Positions 35,097 through 46,308 of a stretch of 64,000 bases of DNA are shown piece by piece; the first letter of the stretch is position 1; every line of letters begins with the position of its first letter. Both the position numbers and the translations under genes were made by a program. This DNA comes from Frateuria edaphi (GTDB lineage Bacteria > Pseudomonadota > Gammaproteobacteria > Xanthomonadales > Rhodanobacteraceae), in the NCBI RefSeq assembly GCF_021117405.1, contig NZ_CP088251.1:496001-560000 (forward strand), written 5' to 3'. The notes below the pieces were generated by a model. The model was given only the letters and a program-made list of their open reading frames with translations. It ran no database searches and was not told the origin of the DNA.

Positions 35097-37778
35097 ATGC
35101 GTCGACTCGTCAAACCGCTCGTGCTCACCGCGATGGCCGCCTGTTGCGGCGCCGCCTTCGCCGCCACCGCCGACCAGGTGCCGCACGGCAAGCTGCCGCG
35201 CTGGGCCGTGCCCGAATCCTATGCGCTCTCCTTCAAGGTCGATCCGCGCCAGCAGGATTTCTCCGGCACCACGCGCATCAAGGTCGAGCTCAAGCAGGCC
35301 TCCAACCACGTCTGGTTGCATGGCAATGCACTGAAGGTCTCCAAGGTCAGCGTGACCGACGCCGGCGGCAAGGTGCATGCGGCCAAGTACGTCGAGGCGG
35401 CGCCGAAGGAAGGCGTCGTCCGCGTCGACTTCGGCGATACGCTCAAGCCGCAGGAGCTGACCCTGAGCTTCGAGTACACCGCGCCGCTCAACCAGCAGCT
35501 GCAGGGCCTCTACAAGGTCAGCCACGAGGGCGTGCCCTATGCGATGACGCAGATGGAGCCCATCAGCGCACGCTATGCCTTCCCCGGTTTCGACGAGCCC
35601 GACTTCAAGACCCCGTTCGACATCAGCCTGACCATCCCCAACGACGAGAAGGCGGTTGCCAACACCAAGCAGATCAAGGAAGTCCCGGCCGGAAGCGGCT
35701 GGAAGACGCTGACCTTCTCCACCACCAAGCCGCTGCCGACCTACCTGGTCGCCTTCGGTGTCGGTCCGTGGGACATCGTCGCCGGCCCGGACATCTCGCC
35801 GGACGCCTATCGCGCCACCCCGCTGCAGCTGCGCGGCATCGCCGCCAAGGGCGAGGGCCACCGCATGCAGCACGTGCTCTCGGAGACGCCAAGCATCATC
35901 CACACGCTGGAGGACTACTACGGCTTCGGCTACCCGTGGGACAAGCTCGACCTGCTCGCCGCGCCGGACTTCGCCGCCGGCGCGATGGAGAACGCCGGGC
36001 TGGTGACTTTCCGCGACTGGCTGCTGCTGCTCGATCCGGACTCCCCGGCGCAGTACGTACGCGGCTCGTTCAACGTCAACGCACACGAACTGGCCCACCA
36101 GTGGACCGGCGACACCGTCACCACCGCCTGGTGGAACGACATCTGGCTCAACGAGGCCTTCGCCACCTGGATGCAGCAGAAGGTGACGATGAAGGTGCAT
36201 CCGCAGTACCGCGCGGACCTCGACCGCGTGCGCGGCGCCCAGTACGCGATGGATAACGACAGCCTGGTCACCGCGCGCAAGATCCGCCAGCCGATCACCG
36301 GCAACGGCGACATCGAAACCGCGTTCGACTCGATCACCTACCAGAAGGGCGCCAGCGTGCTCGGCATGTTCGAGGGCTACGTCGGCGAGAAGACCTTCCA
36401 GCAAGGCATGCGCCAGTACATCCAGGACCACAAGTTCGGCAACGCCACGGCGGACGACCTGGTCGACTCGATCGCCAAGGCGGCCGACAAGGGCGAGGAC
36501 TTCAAGCAGGCCTTCAAGAGCTTCCTCAACCAGCCCGGCGTGCCCTACGTGCAGACCCAGCTGATGCAGAAGGACGGCCAGACCGTGCTCAAGCTCAGCC
36601 AGAGCCGCTACCTGCCGGTCGGCAGCAAGGGCAACGCCAGCCACGTGTGGGGCGTGCCGGTGTGCGTGCGCTACGGCACCGCCGACGGCAGCAAGGTCAA
36701 CTGCGAGTTGCTGGAGAAGGCCACCGGCACGATCGCGCTGCCGGGCGCCAGCGCCAACCCGTGGGTGATGCCCAATGCCAACGCCAGCGGCTATTACCGC
36801 TTCGGCATGGACAAGGCCGACCTGGCGCGGCTGGGCGACCAGGTCAGCCACCTGACCGACGGCGAGCAGCTCGCCTATGCCGACGCGGCCGACGCCAGCT
36901 TCCACCACGGCGACATCAACGCCGGCGACCTGCTGGCCGCGCTCAAGCCGCTCACTGCCTCGCGCGTGCGCGCCGTGGCGACCGCGCCGATCGCCAGCTT
37001 CGAATGGATCAACCGCTACCTGGCCGGGACCGATGCGCAGCGCAACGCCCTCCACGCCTGGGCCACGTCCGCCTACCTGCCGCGCATGGAACTGCTGGGC
37101 TACCACCGCAAGCCCGGCGAGGCGGACGATGATTCCCTGCTGCGCAGCACGCTGGCCGGTTTCCTGGCGCTGGACGTGAAGCTGCCGAAGGTGCGTGCCG
37201 AACTGCTCAAGCAGGGAGAGGCAGCGCTCAAGCGCAAGGCCGACGGCCGCCTCAGCCTCGATGCGGCCGATCCGGACCTGCTCGACGCCGCGCTCGCGGT
37301 GGCGGTGCAGGAGCATGGCAAGAGCGCGGTCGATGCGCTGATCGCCGAACTGCCCAAGACCTCCGATCCCGCCCAGCGCAACGCCATGCTGGCCGGCCTG
37401 AGCGCGGTCGAGGATCCGGCATTGGCCGAACAGGTACGCAACTTCGCGCTGGACAAGCGGGTCAAGGTCGGCGAGATGGCCGCCCTGCTGCGCGGCAGCC
37501 GCGAGACCCGTGCCCAGCGTGATGCCATGTGGAAGTGGGCGGTCGCCAACTACGACCGCATCGTCGAGCGCACCGGCAGCTTCGCCGGCGGCCGCCTGCC
37601 GGGCCTGATGGGTGGTGGCGGTTGCTCGCAGGAGGAAGCGAACCGCCTGCAGGCATTCTTCAAGACCCGCGCCAAGGACGTCACCGGCGCCGAGCGTGGC
37701 CTGGCGCAGACGACCGAGGACACCTTGTTGTGCACCGCGCTGAAGGCCAAGCAGGATCCGCAGGCGATCCTGCACTGA
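35097..37778 (+). CDS. exported M1 family aminopeptidase
   Basis: 893 residues with a signal peptide (MRRLVKPLVLTAMAACCGAAF cleaved near AFA-AT). The M1 exopeptidase motif GAMENAG is at 295-301, and the zinc site HELAHQW (His330, His334) is followed by NEAF with Glu353 as third ligand, all in standard spacing. The C-terminal half is a helical ERAP1-like domain. The signal peptide points to a periplasmic or secreted enzyme, unlike cytoplasmic PepN. It removes N-terminal residues from peptides. A terminator follows at 37802-37833. Confidence 0.94.
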   Translation: MRRLVKPLVLTAMAACCGAAFAATADQVPHGKLPRWAVPESYALSFKVDPRQQDFSGTTRIKVELKQASNHVWLHGNALKVSKVSVTDAGGKVHAAKYVEAAPKEGVVRVDFGDTLKPQELTLSFEYTAPLNQQLQGLYKVSHEGVPYAMTQMEPISARYAFPGFDEPDFKTPFDISLTIPNDEKAVANTKQIKEVPAGSGWKTLTFSTTKPLPTYLVAFGVGPWDIVAGPDISPDAYRATPLQLRGIAAKGEGHRMQHVLSETPSIIHTLEDYYGFGYPWDKLDLLAAPDFAAGAMENAGLVTFRDWLLLLDPDSPAQYVRGSFNVNAHELAHQWTGDTVTTAWWNDIWLNEAFATWMQQKVTMKVHPQYRADLDRVRGAQYAMDNDSLVTARKIRQPITGNGDIETAFDSITYQKGASVLGMFEGYVGEKTFQQGMRQYIQDHKFGNATADDLVDSIAKAADKGEDFKQAFKSFLNQPGVPYVQTQLMQKDGQTVLKLSQSRYLPVGSKGNASHVWGVPVCVRYGTADGSKVNCELLEKATGTIALPGASANPWVMPNANASGYYRFGMDKADLARLGDQVSHLTDGEQLAYADAADASFHHGDINAGDLLAALKPLTASRVRAVATAPIASFEWINRYLAGTDAQRNALHAWATSAYLPRMELLGYHRKPGEADDDSLLRSTLAGFLALDVKLPKVRAELLKQGEAALKRKADGRLSLDAADPDLLDAALAVAVQEHGKSAVDALIAELPKTSDPAQRNAMLAGLSAVEDPALAEQVRNFALDKRVKVGEMAALLRGSRETRAQRDAMWKWAVANYDRIVERTGSFAGGRLPGLMGGGGCSQEEANRLQAFFKTRAKDVTGAERGLAQTTEDTLLCTALKAKQDPQAILH

Positions 37779-37801
37779 GGCGGCGATCCAAGCTGAAACA
37801 G

Positions 37802-37833
37802 AACGCCGGGCCGTAACGCCCGGCGTTTTTTTT
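37802..37833 (+). terminator. intrinsic terminator after the M1 peptidase gene
   Basis: AACGCCGGGC (37802-37811) and GCCCGGCGTT (37818-37827) form a stem with a six-base loop and run into eight T residues. Confidence 0.93.
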
Positions 37834-37982
37834 GAGCCCTTGCGCTCACTCCAGCCCTCTGAGCGGAGGGAGAGGCAGCCATCGGGTGCGTCGTCTCACT
37901 CCTGCAGGGGCGCCGACTCGCCTGGGCCTTCCACGTTCCCCCTAAACTGTCCCGCGCCCGCCGGGCGACAGGGAGACCAGGC

Positions 37983-40900
37983 ATGCGTGCTCGATCAGGA
38001 TGGTTGTTGCTCATGGGCCTGCTGGCGGCCGCACCGGCCGCCGCGCAGCAGGTGCCGCCTCCACTGCGCGACTGGCAGGACTGGGTGCTGCACGAGGTGC
38101 CGGCGCATGCCTGCCCGCGGTTGACGCACATGCCCGGCGAGGGCGTGGCCTGGCAATGCGTCTGGCCGGGACGACTGGCGCTGGCGGCCGGCGCGAGCGG
38201 GGGGCAGTTCACCCTCGAAGCCCATGCCGATGCACCGGCGTGGATCGCCCTGCCGGGCGATGCGCGCCACTGGCCGGAACAGGTACGGCTGGACGGCCAG
38301 CCGGCCGTGGTGCTGGAGCGCGACGACCAGCCGATGGTGCGAGTACCACCCGGGGACCACCGTCTGCAGGGACTGTTGCCCTGGTCGGCACGGCCGGCGC
38401 GCCTGCAGGTGCCGGCGTCGATCGGCCTGGTCGATCTCACCCTGGACGGCGAGCCGGTTGCACGCCTGCAGCGCGATGGCGACCAGCTGACCCTGGGCGA
38501 GGCGGCCGCGGCCCAGCGCGTGGCCGACGCGTTGTCGCTGCGTGTCGATCGCCGCCTGGCCGACGGGCTGCCGGCGACACTGGAAACCCGCCTGAGCTTC
38601 GACGTCACCGGCAGCGCCCGTGAACTGATACTCGGGCCGGCGCTGCCAGAAGGGTTCGTCGCCACCGCGCTGGACGGAGAGCTGCCTGCGCGCTTGGAGA
38701 GCGACGGCCGACTCCGCGTGCAACTTAAGCCCGGTCGCTGGACGGTTACCCTCGATGCCCGCGCCAGCGCGCCACTCGCGCGTGTCGCGACCAGCCTGCC
38801 GCCCGCGCCATGGCCCCGGCAGGAGATCTGGAGCTACGCCGACGATCCCGACCTGCGCGGCAGCCATGCCGAAGGCCAGGCCACCGACGCGGCGCAGGCC
38901 GGTGTGCCGGACGACTGGCGCGAGCTCCCCGCCTTCGTGATGGACGGCCAGTCCACGCTCACCGTGCAGCCGGGCGAGCGCGGAGCAGGGCGGCACGATC
39001 GCCTGCGCCTGTCGCGCCGCCTGTGGCTGGACTTCGACGGCAAGGGCCTGGCCGTGGACGATCAGTTGCAAGGCGAACTGCATCGCCAGCGACTGGAAGT
39101 CGGCGCGCCCTGGCAACTGCAGCGCGCCGAGCAGGATGGCGAGCCGCTTCTGGTCAGCCGTGGCAAGGACGGCCGCAGCGGCGTGGAGGTTCGCAGCGAA
39201 CAGCTCAATCTGGGCGCCGGGTTGCGGGTGCCCGCGAGCGGTGCCTTGCCGGTGACCGGCTGGAACGTCCCGCTGGAGCGCATCGACGCGACACTGCAAC
39301 TGCCGCCGGGCTATCGCCTGCTCGGCGCGCCCGGCGCGGACAGTTCGCCCGATTCATGGGTGGCCCGATGGAGCCTGCTGGACGTGTTCGGCGTGGCGCT
39401 GATCGCCCTGCTGGCAGGGCGCCTGCTGGGCTGGCCATGGGCCCTGCTGGCGGCCGGCTTCCTTGCGCTGGCGCAGCACGAACCGGGCGCGCCGCGCTGG
39501 ACGCTGGCGTTGCTGCTGGCGCTGGCACTGCTGCTGCGCGCGCTGCCAGAGGGCCGCTTGCGCCGCACTGCCAACCTCATCGCGCTGGCCTCGTTCGCAC
39601 TCGCCGCGCTGTGGACGCTGGCGTTCGCGGTCGCTCAACTGCAGTACGCGTTGCACCCGCAATTGCAGACATCCGGCCGCACCACCGAAATGCGCTACGT
39701 CCGCTACGTCCCCGCGCCCAACGAGGAAAACGTGCAGCCACCACCCAAGATGGTGTCGCAGACCGTGCCGCCAGGATTGCCGCTGCCGCCGCCGTCGGCG
39801 CCGGCAGTAGACGAAGCGGTGTCCGGCAGCGCCGTCAGCGGGGCACGGCTTGCACCGGACATGACGGGTTACAACCATAACCTGACCCAGGCCGGCAACG
39901 GCACGCCCGACTGGCGCATTGGGAGCAGTTATCGTCTCGGCTGGTCCGGCCCGGTCATGCCGCAGCAGACCATGCACTTGGTGATCGCCCCGGCCTGGCT
40001 GGTGAGCCTGCTGCGTGTGCTGATGGTGGCGCTGCTGGCCGCGTTGCTTGCGCGCGTGCTCCCCTCTCTGCTCGCGCCCTGGCGCGGGCGCTGGCAAGGC
40101 GGGCGGGGCGCAATGTCGGCCGCGTTGCTGGCGCTGGCATTGCTGCCTTGGCACCTCCACGCCCAGGCGCTGCCGAGCCAGCCTTTGCTCGACCAACTGC
40201 GCCAGCGTCTGGTCGAGGCGCCGGCCTGCTCGCCCGCCTGCGCGAACCTGCCGCAGGCGCACGCGGTGCTTGCCGGCGACGCGCTGGAACTCACCCTGCA
40301 GGCACACGCAGGCGCCGCGGTCGCGTTGCCGCTGCCGGCCACGACGCTGCCGCTGGTCGCGGTGACGGTCGACGGGCGCCCGGCCGTGCTGGCGCGTCGC
40401 GACGACGACCAGCTCTGGCTGCGGCTGGATCCAGGCGTGCACGATCTGGCCTTGCGCTACCGGCTCGACGGCATCGACAGCGCGCGTCTGCGTTTCGCCC
40501 TGGCGCCCCAGCGTGTCACGCTGCAGATGGACGGCTGGACGGCCGACGGACTGGATACCGATCATCTGCTTGGCGACAGCCTGGCCTTCGACCGCCAGCG
40601 GGTCGCCGCCGGGGGCACGGCCGAGGCACCCGCGCAGGACTTTCCGCCCTACGTGCGGCTGACCCGCCATCTCGTGATCGGCAACGAGTGGACGGTGCAG
40701 AACGAGGTCGAACGCATCGCGCCGCAGGCCGGCGGCTTCAGCATCGCCCTGCCGCTCCTTCCGGGCGAGCACCCGCTGGATACCGACGCGCCGGTGCGCG
40801 GCGGGCGCATCCAGCTCGCCTTCAACGCAGGCACGGACAGCGTCGAATGGACCAGCCGCCTGGACCGCGCGGCCCGACTGCAGCTGACCGCGCCGGCGCT

Positions 40901-42017
40901 GGCCGAACGCGCCGAAGTGTGGGAGATCGATGCCGCACCGATATGGCATGTCGACGCCAGTGGCGTGCCGGCGAGCGGCGGCGACGTGCCGCGCTTCCAG
41001 CCGCTGCCTGGCGAGCGACTCACGCTGGCACTCAGCCAACCGGCCGCCGTCGCGGGAGGCACCCTGGCGTTCGACCGGGTGGAATCGAGCAGCACCATTG
41101 GCGAGCGGGCCACCGAGACCACCCTGCAATTGCAGGCGCGCAGCACCCGTGGTGGCGAGCACGCGCTGGGCCTGCCGGTGGGTGCCGAGTTGTTGCAAGC
41201 CAGCCGCGACGGCGAGCGCCTGCCGCTCGCCGTGCGCAACGGCGCGCTGTCGCTGCCCTTGCTGCCGGGCACACACCGTTACGAGCTGCGGCTGCGCGAA
41301 TCGGTCGGCACGGCCATGCGCACCCGCTCGCCGGCCATCGCCTTGCACGCACCGGCGGCCAACCTCGATACCTTCCTGCAACTGCCGCAGGACCGTTGGG
41401 TGCTGTGGACCTGGGGCCCGGGCGCCGGCCCCGCGGTGTTGTACTGGGCGCAGCTGATCGTGCTGCTGGCCGCAGCCTGGCTGCTCTCGCGTTACGCGCC
41501 CACGCCGCTGCGCTTCCGCCACTGGCTGCTGCTGGGCCTGGGTTTCTCCGCCTTCGCCTGGAGCGCGTACGCGGTGGTGGTGGTCTGGCTGATTCTGCTC
41601 GGCCTGCGCGCGCGCGCCGCGGTCGCCTCCTGGCGCGCCGGCCCGTTCGATCTGATGCAGGTGGGCCTGGCGCTGCTCACCGCGCTTGCGCTCGGCGTGC
41701 TGGTGGCCGCGGTGCCGGGCGGCCTGCTGGGACAGCCGGACATGCACGTCGCCGGCATGGGTTCCAGCGCGCTGCAACTGCACTGGTTCGTCGATCGGAC
41801 CACCGACGCGCTGCCGCGGGCGGGCGTCTTCAGCCTGCCGCTGTGGACCTACAAACTGGCCATGCTGGCCTGGGCGCTGTGGCTGGCCAATGCGCTGATC
41901 GGCTGGCTGCGTTGGGGCTTCGACGCCTGGTCCCGCGGCGGCTACTGGCGTCGCGACAAGCCAAAACCCGCCATCCCGCCGCAACTGCCCACCGCGGAGG
42001 TGCCGCCGGATGCCTGA
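37983..42017 (+). CDS. 1344-residue membrane protein with internal duplication, unknown function
   Basis: A signal peptide ([20 protein letters not shown]) is followed by a beta-rich exported region (to about 460), membrane helices near 465-560, a proline-rich linker, two more helices near 660-725, a second beta-rich region, and a C-terminal cluster of membrane helices from about 1150 to 1325. The two beta-rich halves are related: [18 protein letters not shown] near residue 100 recurs as [18 protein letters not shown] near 795, with similar text before and after. I do not recognise a characterised family. It overlaps prmC by eight bases, so the two are translationally coupled. It may help assemble or sense the cell envelope, but that is a guess. 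Confidence 0.85.
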   Translation: MRARSGWLLLMGLLAAAPAAAQQVPPPLRDWQDWVLHEVPAHACPRLTHMPGEGVAWQCVWPGRLALAAGASGGQFTLEAHADAPAWIALPGDARHWPEQVRLDGQPAVVLERDDQPMVRVPPGDHRLQGLLPWSARPARLQVPASIGLVDLTLDGEPVARLQRDGDQLTLGEAAAAQRVADALSLRVDRRLADGLPATLETRLSFDVTGSARELILGPALPEGFVATALDGELPARLESDGRLRVQLKPGRWTVTLDARASAPLARVATSLPPAPWPRQEIWSYADDPDLRGSHAEGQATDAAQAGVPDDWRELPAFVMDGQSTLTVQPGERGAGRHDRLRLSRRLWLDFDGKGLAVDDQLQGELHRQRLEVGAPWQLQRAEQDGEPLLVSRGKDGRSGVEVRSEQLNLGAGLRVPASGALPVTGWNVPLERIDATLQLPPGYRLLGAPGADSSPDSWVARWSLLDVFGVALIALLAGRLLGWPWALLAAGFLALAQHEPGAPRWTLALLLALALLLRALPEGRLRRTANLIALASFALAALWTLAFAVAQLQYALHPQLQTSGRTTEMRYVRYVPAPNEENVQPPPKMVSQTVPPGLPLPPPSAPAVDEAVSGSAVSGARLAPDMTGYNHNLTQAGNGTPDWRIGSSYRLGWSGPVMPQQTMHLVIAPAWLVSLLRVLMVALLAALLARVLPSLLAPWRGRWQGGRGAMSAALLALALLPWHLHAQALPSQPLLDQLRQRLVEAPACSPACANLPQAHAVLAGDALELTLQAHAGAAVALPLPATTLPLVAVTVDGRPAVLARRDDDQLWLRLDPGVHDLALRYRLDGIDSARLRFALAPQRVTLQMDGWTADGLDTDHLLGDSLAFDRQRVAAGGTAEAPAQDFPPYVRLTRHLVIGNEWTVQNEVERIAPQAGGFSIALPLLPGEHPLDTDAPVRGGRIQLAFNAGTDSVEWTSRLDRAARLQLTAPALAERAEVWEIDAAPIWHVDASGVPASGGDVPRFQPLPGERLTLALSQPAAVAGGTLAFDRVESSSTIGERATETTLQLQARSTRGGEHALGLPVGAELLQASRDGERLPLAVRNGALSLPLLPGTHRYELRLRESVGTAMRTRSPAIALHAPAANLDTFLQLPQDRWVLWTWGPGAGPAVLYWAQLIVLLAAAWLLSRYAPTPLRFRHWLLLGLGFSAFAWSAYAVVVVWLILLGLRARAAVASWRAGPFDLMQVGLALLTALALGVLVAAVPGGLLGQPDMHVAGMGSSALQLHWFVDRTTDALPRAGVFSLPLWTYKLAMLAWALWLANALIGWLRWGFDAWSRGGYWRRDKPKPAIPPQLPTAEVPPDA

Positions 42018-42840
42018 GGTGCGCCAACTGCTGGCCGAAGCCACCACACGCCTGGGCGACCGCGCCGAGGCAGCCATCCTGCTCGCGCACGCGCTGGGCA
42101 AACCGCGCAGCTGGCTGCTTGCGCATGCCGACGATCCGGCCGACAGGGCGGGTGCCGCGGCCTTCGCCGCACTTGTGGAACGTCGCGCCGCCGGTGAACC
42201 GGTGGCCTATCTCACCGGCCACCGCGGTTTCTGGACGCTGGACCTGGAAGTGACGCCCGCCACGCTGATCCCGCGACCGGAGACCGAGTTGCTGGTCGAA
42301 CTGGCGCTGGCGAAGCTCCCGCGGGAGGGAGCGCCGCGCGTCGCCGACCTGGGCACCGGCAGCGGCGCCATCGCCCTGGCGATCGCACGCGAGTGTCCGC
42401 ACACGCGCGTGCTCGCCACCGACGCCAGCGCCGCCGCATTGGCGGTGGCGCGACGCAACGCCGAAGCCAACCGCATCCGCAATGTCGGCTTTGCCCAAGG
42501 CGACTGGTTCGCCGCGCTTGGCGACGAGCGGTTCGATCTGATCGTGTCCAACCCGCCCTACATCGCGGCGGACGATCCCCACCTGGAGCGGGGCGACCTG
42601 CGTTTCGAGCCGGGTAGCGCGCTGGCCTCGGGAAGCGACGGCCTAGACGACATCCGGCGCATCGTGGCTGGCGCCCGCTCGCACCTGGCGGGTGACGGAT
42701 GGCTGTTGTTCGAGCACGGCTGGGACCAGGGCACGGCCGTGCGCGGGCTGCTCGATGCGGCAGGCTATCGTGACGTGTTCACGGCGCAGGATCTGGAGCA
42801 GCGTGATCGGGTGAGCGGCGGCAGTTTGGATGGTTCCTGA
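42010..42840 (+). CDS. prmC: peptide chain release factor N5-glutamine methyltransferase PrmC
   Basis: 276 residues. The SAM-binding motif is [16 protein letters not shown], and the catalytic NPPY is at residues 180-183 in [16 protein letters not shown]. PrmC methylates the GGQ glutamine of release factors RF1 and RF2. The start overlaps the end of the large membrane protein gene, which is unusual; prmC more often follows prfA. Confidence 0.95.
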   Translation: MPEVRQLLAEATTRLGDRAEAAILLAHALGKPRSWLLAHADDPADRAGAAAFAALVERRAAGEPVAYLTGHRGFWTLDLEVTPATLIPRPETELLVELALAKLPREGAPRVADLGTGSGAIALAIARECPHTRVLATDASAAALAVARRNAEANRIRNVGFAQGDWFAALGDERFDLIVSNPPYIAADDPHLERGDLRFEPGSALASGSDGLDDIRRIVAGARSHLAGDGWLLFEHGWDQGTAVRGLLDAAGYRDVFTAQDLEQRDRVSGGSLDGS

Positions 42841-42891
42841 TGGGGAGCCAGCGGGCGCGCACGGGATGCGTTCCTACGGATTGGCGCGCAT

Positions 42892-42918
42892 GCAGGAGCG
42901 CACCCTGGGTGCGCCTTC
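42892..42918. repeat. degenerate GTAG-type palindrome between prmC and dxs
   Basis: GCGCACCC (42898-42905), one base, and GGGTGCGC (42907-42914) form a perfect inner palindrome; outer arms read GCAGGA and CCTTC. It resembles the GTAGGAGCGCACC elements but with a changed start. It lies between the convergent ends of prmC and dxs and ends just before the dxs stop codon. Confidence 0.6.
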
Positions 42919-42919
42919 A

Positions 42920-44815
42920 TCAACCCGCGCTGGCCGCGACGCTCGCAAGCTGCGGGAACCGTGCTCGTATCGCGTTGCGAATGCCAGGCAAATCCAGCCC
43001 GGCCATCGAGAGCACTTCCTCGCGGCTGCCGTGCTCCAGATAGACGTCCGGAAGGCCAAGATGCAATAGCGGCTTGACGATCCCGTGGGCGGCCAGGCAC
43101 TCGGCCACGCCCGAGCCCGCGCCACCGGCGATCGCATTGTCCTCGAGCGTGACGAAGGCATCGTGGGTCTTCGCCAGCTCCAGGATCATCGCCTCGTCCA
43201 GCGGCTTGACGAAGCGCATGTTGACCAGCGTCGCATCCAGCTCCGCCGCCACTACCGCGGCCGGCGCCAGCATCGCACCGAAGGAGAGGATGGCCAGGTT
43301 GCGGCCACGCCGGCGCAGCTCGGCCTTGCCGATCGGCAGCGTGTCCAGCTCCTTGCGCACGGCGGCGCCGGGGCCGGTGCCGCGCGGGTAACGGATCGCC
43401 GCCGGGCCGTCGTACTCGAAGCCGGTGCTGAGCATCATGCGGCACTCGTTCTCGTCCGAGGGCGCCATGATCACCATGTTCGGCAGGCAGCGCAGGAACG
43501 AAAGATCGAAGCTGCCCGAATGCGTGGCGCCGTCCGGGCCGACGACGCCGGCGCGGTCGATGGCGAAGGTGACGTCCAAGTTCTGCAGTGCCACGTCGTG
43601 GATCGCCTGGTCATAGGCGCGCTGCAGGAAGGTCGAGTAGATCGCCACCACCGGCTTGGCGCCTTCGCAGGCCATGCCGGCGGCCAGCGTCACCGCGTGC
43701 TGCTCGGCGATCGCCACGTCGAAGTAGCGTTCGGGATATTCCTTGGAGAAGCGCACCAGGCCGGAGCCTTCGCGCATCGCCGGCGTGATTCCGAGCAGCC
43801 GCTCGTCATGGGCGGCCATGTCGCACAGCCAGTCGCCGAAGACGTCGGTATAGCTCGGCTTGGCCGGCGCGTTCTTCTTCACCACGCCGGCAACCGGGTC
43901 GAAGGGGCCGACCGCGTGGTATTCGATCTGCGCCTGCTCGGCCGGGGCGTAGCCCTTGCCCTTGGTGGTGATCACGTGCAGCAGCTGCGGCCCGGGCAGG
44001 TTCTTGACCGTGCGCAGCGCACGCAGCAGGGCCGGGATGTCGTGGCCGTCGATCGGGCCGGTGTAATGGAAGCCCAGTTCCTCGAACAGGGTCGAGGGCA
44101 GGAACATGCCCTTGGCATGCTCCTCCCAGTTCTTGAAGAAGCGGCCGAAGAACGACTGCCGCGGGATCGCCTTCTTGGCCCGCTCGCGCACGGCGTTGAG
44201 CCGACGGCTGGCCATGGCGCGCGCCATCATCTTGGTCATCGCGCCGACGTTCTCGCTGATCGACATGCCGTTGTCGTTGAGCACGACCAGCATGTTCGGC
44301 TCCACGTCACCGCCATGGTTGAGCGCCTCGAACGCCATGCCGGCGGTCATCGCGCCATCGCCGATCACCGCCACCACCTTGCGGTCGTCGCCCTTGCGCT
44401 GCGCGGCGATGGCCATGCCCAGCGCGGCCGAGATCGAAGTGGAAGAGTGGCCGACGCCGAAGGTGTCGTACTCGCTTTCCTCGCGGCGAGGGAACGGCGC
44501 CAGGCCATCCTTTTTCTTGATCGTGGTGATCCGGTCGCGCCGGCCGGTCAGGATCTTGTGCGGATAGCACTGGTGGCCCACGTCCCACACCAGGCGGTCG
44601 CGCGGGGTGTCGAACACGTGGTGCAGCGCGACGGTGAGCTCGACCACGCCCAGACCGGCGCCGAAATGGCCGCCGGAGCTGGCGACCGATTCGATCAGGT
44701 ACTGGCGCAGCTCGTCGGCGACGTCGGGCAGTTCGGCATCGGGCACGCGGCGCAGGTCGTCCGGCGCCTCGATGTGGGCCAGGTGGGGATAGCGGGATGG
44801 GTCGATCATCCGCAT
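42920..44815 (-). CDS. dxs: 1-deoxy-D-xylulose-5-phosphate synthase
   Basis: 631 residues. The thiamine diphosphate motif is [20 protein letters not shown], ending in [12 protein letters not shown]. The transketolase-like pyrimidine domain has [18 protein letters not shown], with the conserved Glu, and [22 protein letters not shown] makes DXP from pyruvate and glyceraldehyde-3-phosphate, the first and often limiting step of the MEP isoprenoid pathway. It supplies precursors for ispB. The ATG at 44815 is chosen because residues before it have no family similarity; the next Met is at 44809. Confidence 0.96.
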   Translation of the reverse strand: MRMIDPSRYPHLAHIEAPDDLRRVPDAELPDVADELRQYLIESVASSGGHFGAGLGVVELTVALHHVFDTPRDRLVWDVGHQCYPHKILTGRRDRITTIKKKDGLAPFPRREESEYDTFGVGHSSTSISAALGMAIAAQRKGDDRKVVAVIGDGAMTAGMAFEALNHGGDVEPNMLVVLNDNGMSISENVGAMTKMMARAMASRRLNAVRERAKKAIPRQSFFGRFFKNWEEHAKGMFLPSTLFEELGFHYTGPIDGHDIPALLRALRTVKNLPGPQLLHVITTKGKGYAPAEQAQIEYHAVGPFDPVAGVVKKNAPAKPSYTDVFGDWLCDMAAHDERLLGITPAMREGSGLVRFSKEYPERYFDVAIAEQHAVTLAAGMACEGAKPVVAIYSTFLQRAYDQAIHDVALQNLDVTFAIDRAGVVGPDGATHSGSFDLSFLRCLPNMVIMAPSDENECRMMLSTGFEYDGPAAIRYPRGTGPGAAVRKELDTLPIGKAELRRRGRNLAILSFGAMLAPAAVVAAELDATLVNMRFVKPLDEAMILELAKTHDAFVTLEDNAIAGGAGSGVAECLAAHGIVKPLLHLGLPDVYLEHGSREEVLSMAGLDLPGIRNAIRARFPQLASVAASAG

Positions 44816-44935
44816 ATTGTTGGCCCAGCCGCAGGGCGGGGCAAGGGCGGCGACGTGAACGAAACCGGGCGCCGTGCACACGGGGCACACGAAACCGCTC
44901 GCAAGCTGGATGCGACCACGGCCAGAGATGCCTCC

Positions 44936-45463
44936 ATGTCCAAGCTATCGCAGGCCTTCCGCAGCTTCGCCGAAGCGACCGCCCGTTATTCGGGCAAGCC
45001 CGCCGCCTTCCTGATCGCTGCCGCGGTCATCGTCGTGTGGGCAATTACCGGCCCGATGTTCAGTTTCAACGACACCTGGCAACTGGTGATCAACACGGGT
45101 ACGACCATCATCACTTTCCTGATGGTGTTCCTGATCCAGAACAGCCAGAACCGCGACAGCGCCGCCCTGCAGATCAAGCTGGACGAGCTGATTCGCGCCA
45201 CGCGGGCCCGCAACAGCCTGCTCGACGTGGACAACCTGGACGAGGAAGCGCTCGAGCGCATTCGGGAGAGCTACCGCAAGCTCGCCCATAACAAGGAAGA
45301 GGAGGCACGCCAGGCGAAACGGGCTGGCCACCGCGTCCGCGCCGAGGACGAGTCGGACGAGGCCTGCGAGGAGATCCGGGAGATCGAGCGCGAGCTGGCC
45401 AAGGCCAGTGCGGATCAGGCGGACGCGGACGAAGATTCGGACGGAAAGACGAAACCCGCCTAG
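44936..45463 (+). CDS. low-affinity iron permease family protein
   Basis: 175 residues. Two hydrophobic segments ([20 protein letters not shown] and the one ending [18 protein letters not shown]) match the bacterial low-affinity iron permease family, where [20 protein letters not shown] is the diagnostic motif. A long, highly charged C-terminal tail rich in Glu and Lys follows (residues 95-175). Despite the family name, transport has not been firmly shown for short bacterial members. Its stop overlaps that of the convergent HNH gene by four bases. Confidence 0.88.
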   Translation: MSKLSQAFRSFAEATARYSGKPAAFLIAAAVIVVWAITGPMFSFNDTWQLVINTGTTIITFLMVFLIQNSQNRDSAALQIKLDELIRATRARNSLLDVDNLDEEALERIRESYRKLAHNKEEEARQAKRAGHRVRAEDESDEACEEIREIERELAKASADQADADEDSDGKTKPA

Positions 45464-46125
45464 CCCATCGCCCGCCGCCGGTCGCGCGGCAGATGGTTGA
45501 CCAGGAATTCCATCTGGTCGGCCAGGATGTTGCGGTTGGACAGGATCAGGTGCTCCACCCAGCTGGGCCGGTAGGGCACGGCCAGCAGCGGCATGTGGGC
45601 CTGCTGTGGGGTGCGGTTGGCTTTCCTCAAATTGCAGTTGAGGCACGCGCTGACCACGTTCTCCCATTCGTCCTTGCCGCCGTGCGAGACCGGCTCGACG
45701 TGGTCGCGGGTCAGTTCGCCGCGGGAGAATTGATTGCCGCAATACAGGCAAAGGTGGCGGTCGCGGGCGAACAGCGCGGTATTGGTCAGCGCTGGCGCCG
45801 GATCGATCGCGTGGTCGCGGCAATGGCCGGTGCTGGCGATGATCGGATGCAGGTCCAGCCTGCTGCGCTCGCCGCGGGCGCGGTTGTGGCCGCCGTGCAC
45901 GGTCAGGCAGGGGTCGCCCAGCGTCCAGGCGACCGCTTCGCGCACGTAGAGGCAAACGGCGTCCTGCCAGCTGATCCAGTCCAGGATCCGGCCGGCGGCG
46001 TCCAGCGACAGCACCCGGGTCGCGTTGAGGTCCCGGCGTGGCACTTCCATCAGCATGCGGGTTCCTTCAGCCAGTTCATGAGATTCGGCGGAGGTGGTGC
46101 AGCGATGCGCTCGTGTTTCGAGCAT
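45460..46125 (-). CDS. HNH endonuclease family protein
   Basis: 221 residues. The C-terminal HNH domain has the zinc-finger cysteines CLYCGN and CLNCNLRKANRTP around the catalytic LTRDHVEPVSHGG, whose His-His/Asn set matches HNH nucleases. Similar proteins are common in Proteobacteria and Cyanobacteria as single genes, not next to restriction or phage genes, and their role is not established. Alternative starts exist around 46050. It is convergent with the iron permease gene. Confidence 0.85.
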   Translation of the reverse strand: MLETRAHRCTTSAESHELAEGTRMLMEVPRRDLNATRVLSLDAAGRILDWISWQDAVCLYVREAVAWTLGDPCLTVHGGHNRARGERSRLDLHPIIASTGHCRDHAIDPAPALTNTALFARDRHLCLYCGNQFSRGELTRDHVEPVSHGGKDEWENVVSACLNCNLRKANRTPQQAHMPLLAVPYRPSWVEHLILSNRNILADQMEFLVNHLPRDRRRAMG

Positions 46126-46308
46126 AGCCCAATTTCGCCGCTTCGCGCGCGGTAAGCATTTGACGCGCTTGGCAGATCGCTGTCACTGGAGGCCATTCGC
46201 CCGGGCGCGTGGCCGCTGATATAGTCACGGATTCGCGACCCGACGCCGGGTTTGGGAGGGGGAGCCATCGGTGGCGACCCCGGCACGGCGGGGCAGAGGT
46301 AAGAAGAC

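Noticed and set aside
35073-37775. A 900-codon minus-strand frame opposite the M1 peptidase
   Set aside because: The plus strand has GAMEN and HExxH motifs; the minus frame is a GC shadow.
39354-42101. A 915-codon minus-strand frame across the large membrane protein gene
   Set aside because: It is rich in Arg, Gln and His with no domain text; the plus-strand frame has a signal peptide, membrane helices and a coherent duplication.
45460-46125. HNH endonuclease as part of a defence or phage island
   Set aside because: Neighbours are housekeeping genes, and such stand-alone HNH proteins are common chromosomal genes; nothing indicates a defence system.
46160-46225. TTGACG and TATAGT upstream of the SapC gene as a promoter
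   Set aside because: The spacing is far too long and no better pair is in register.
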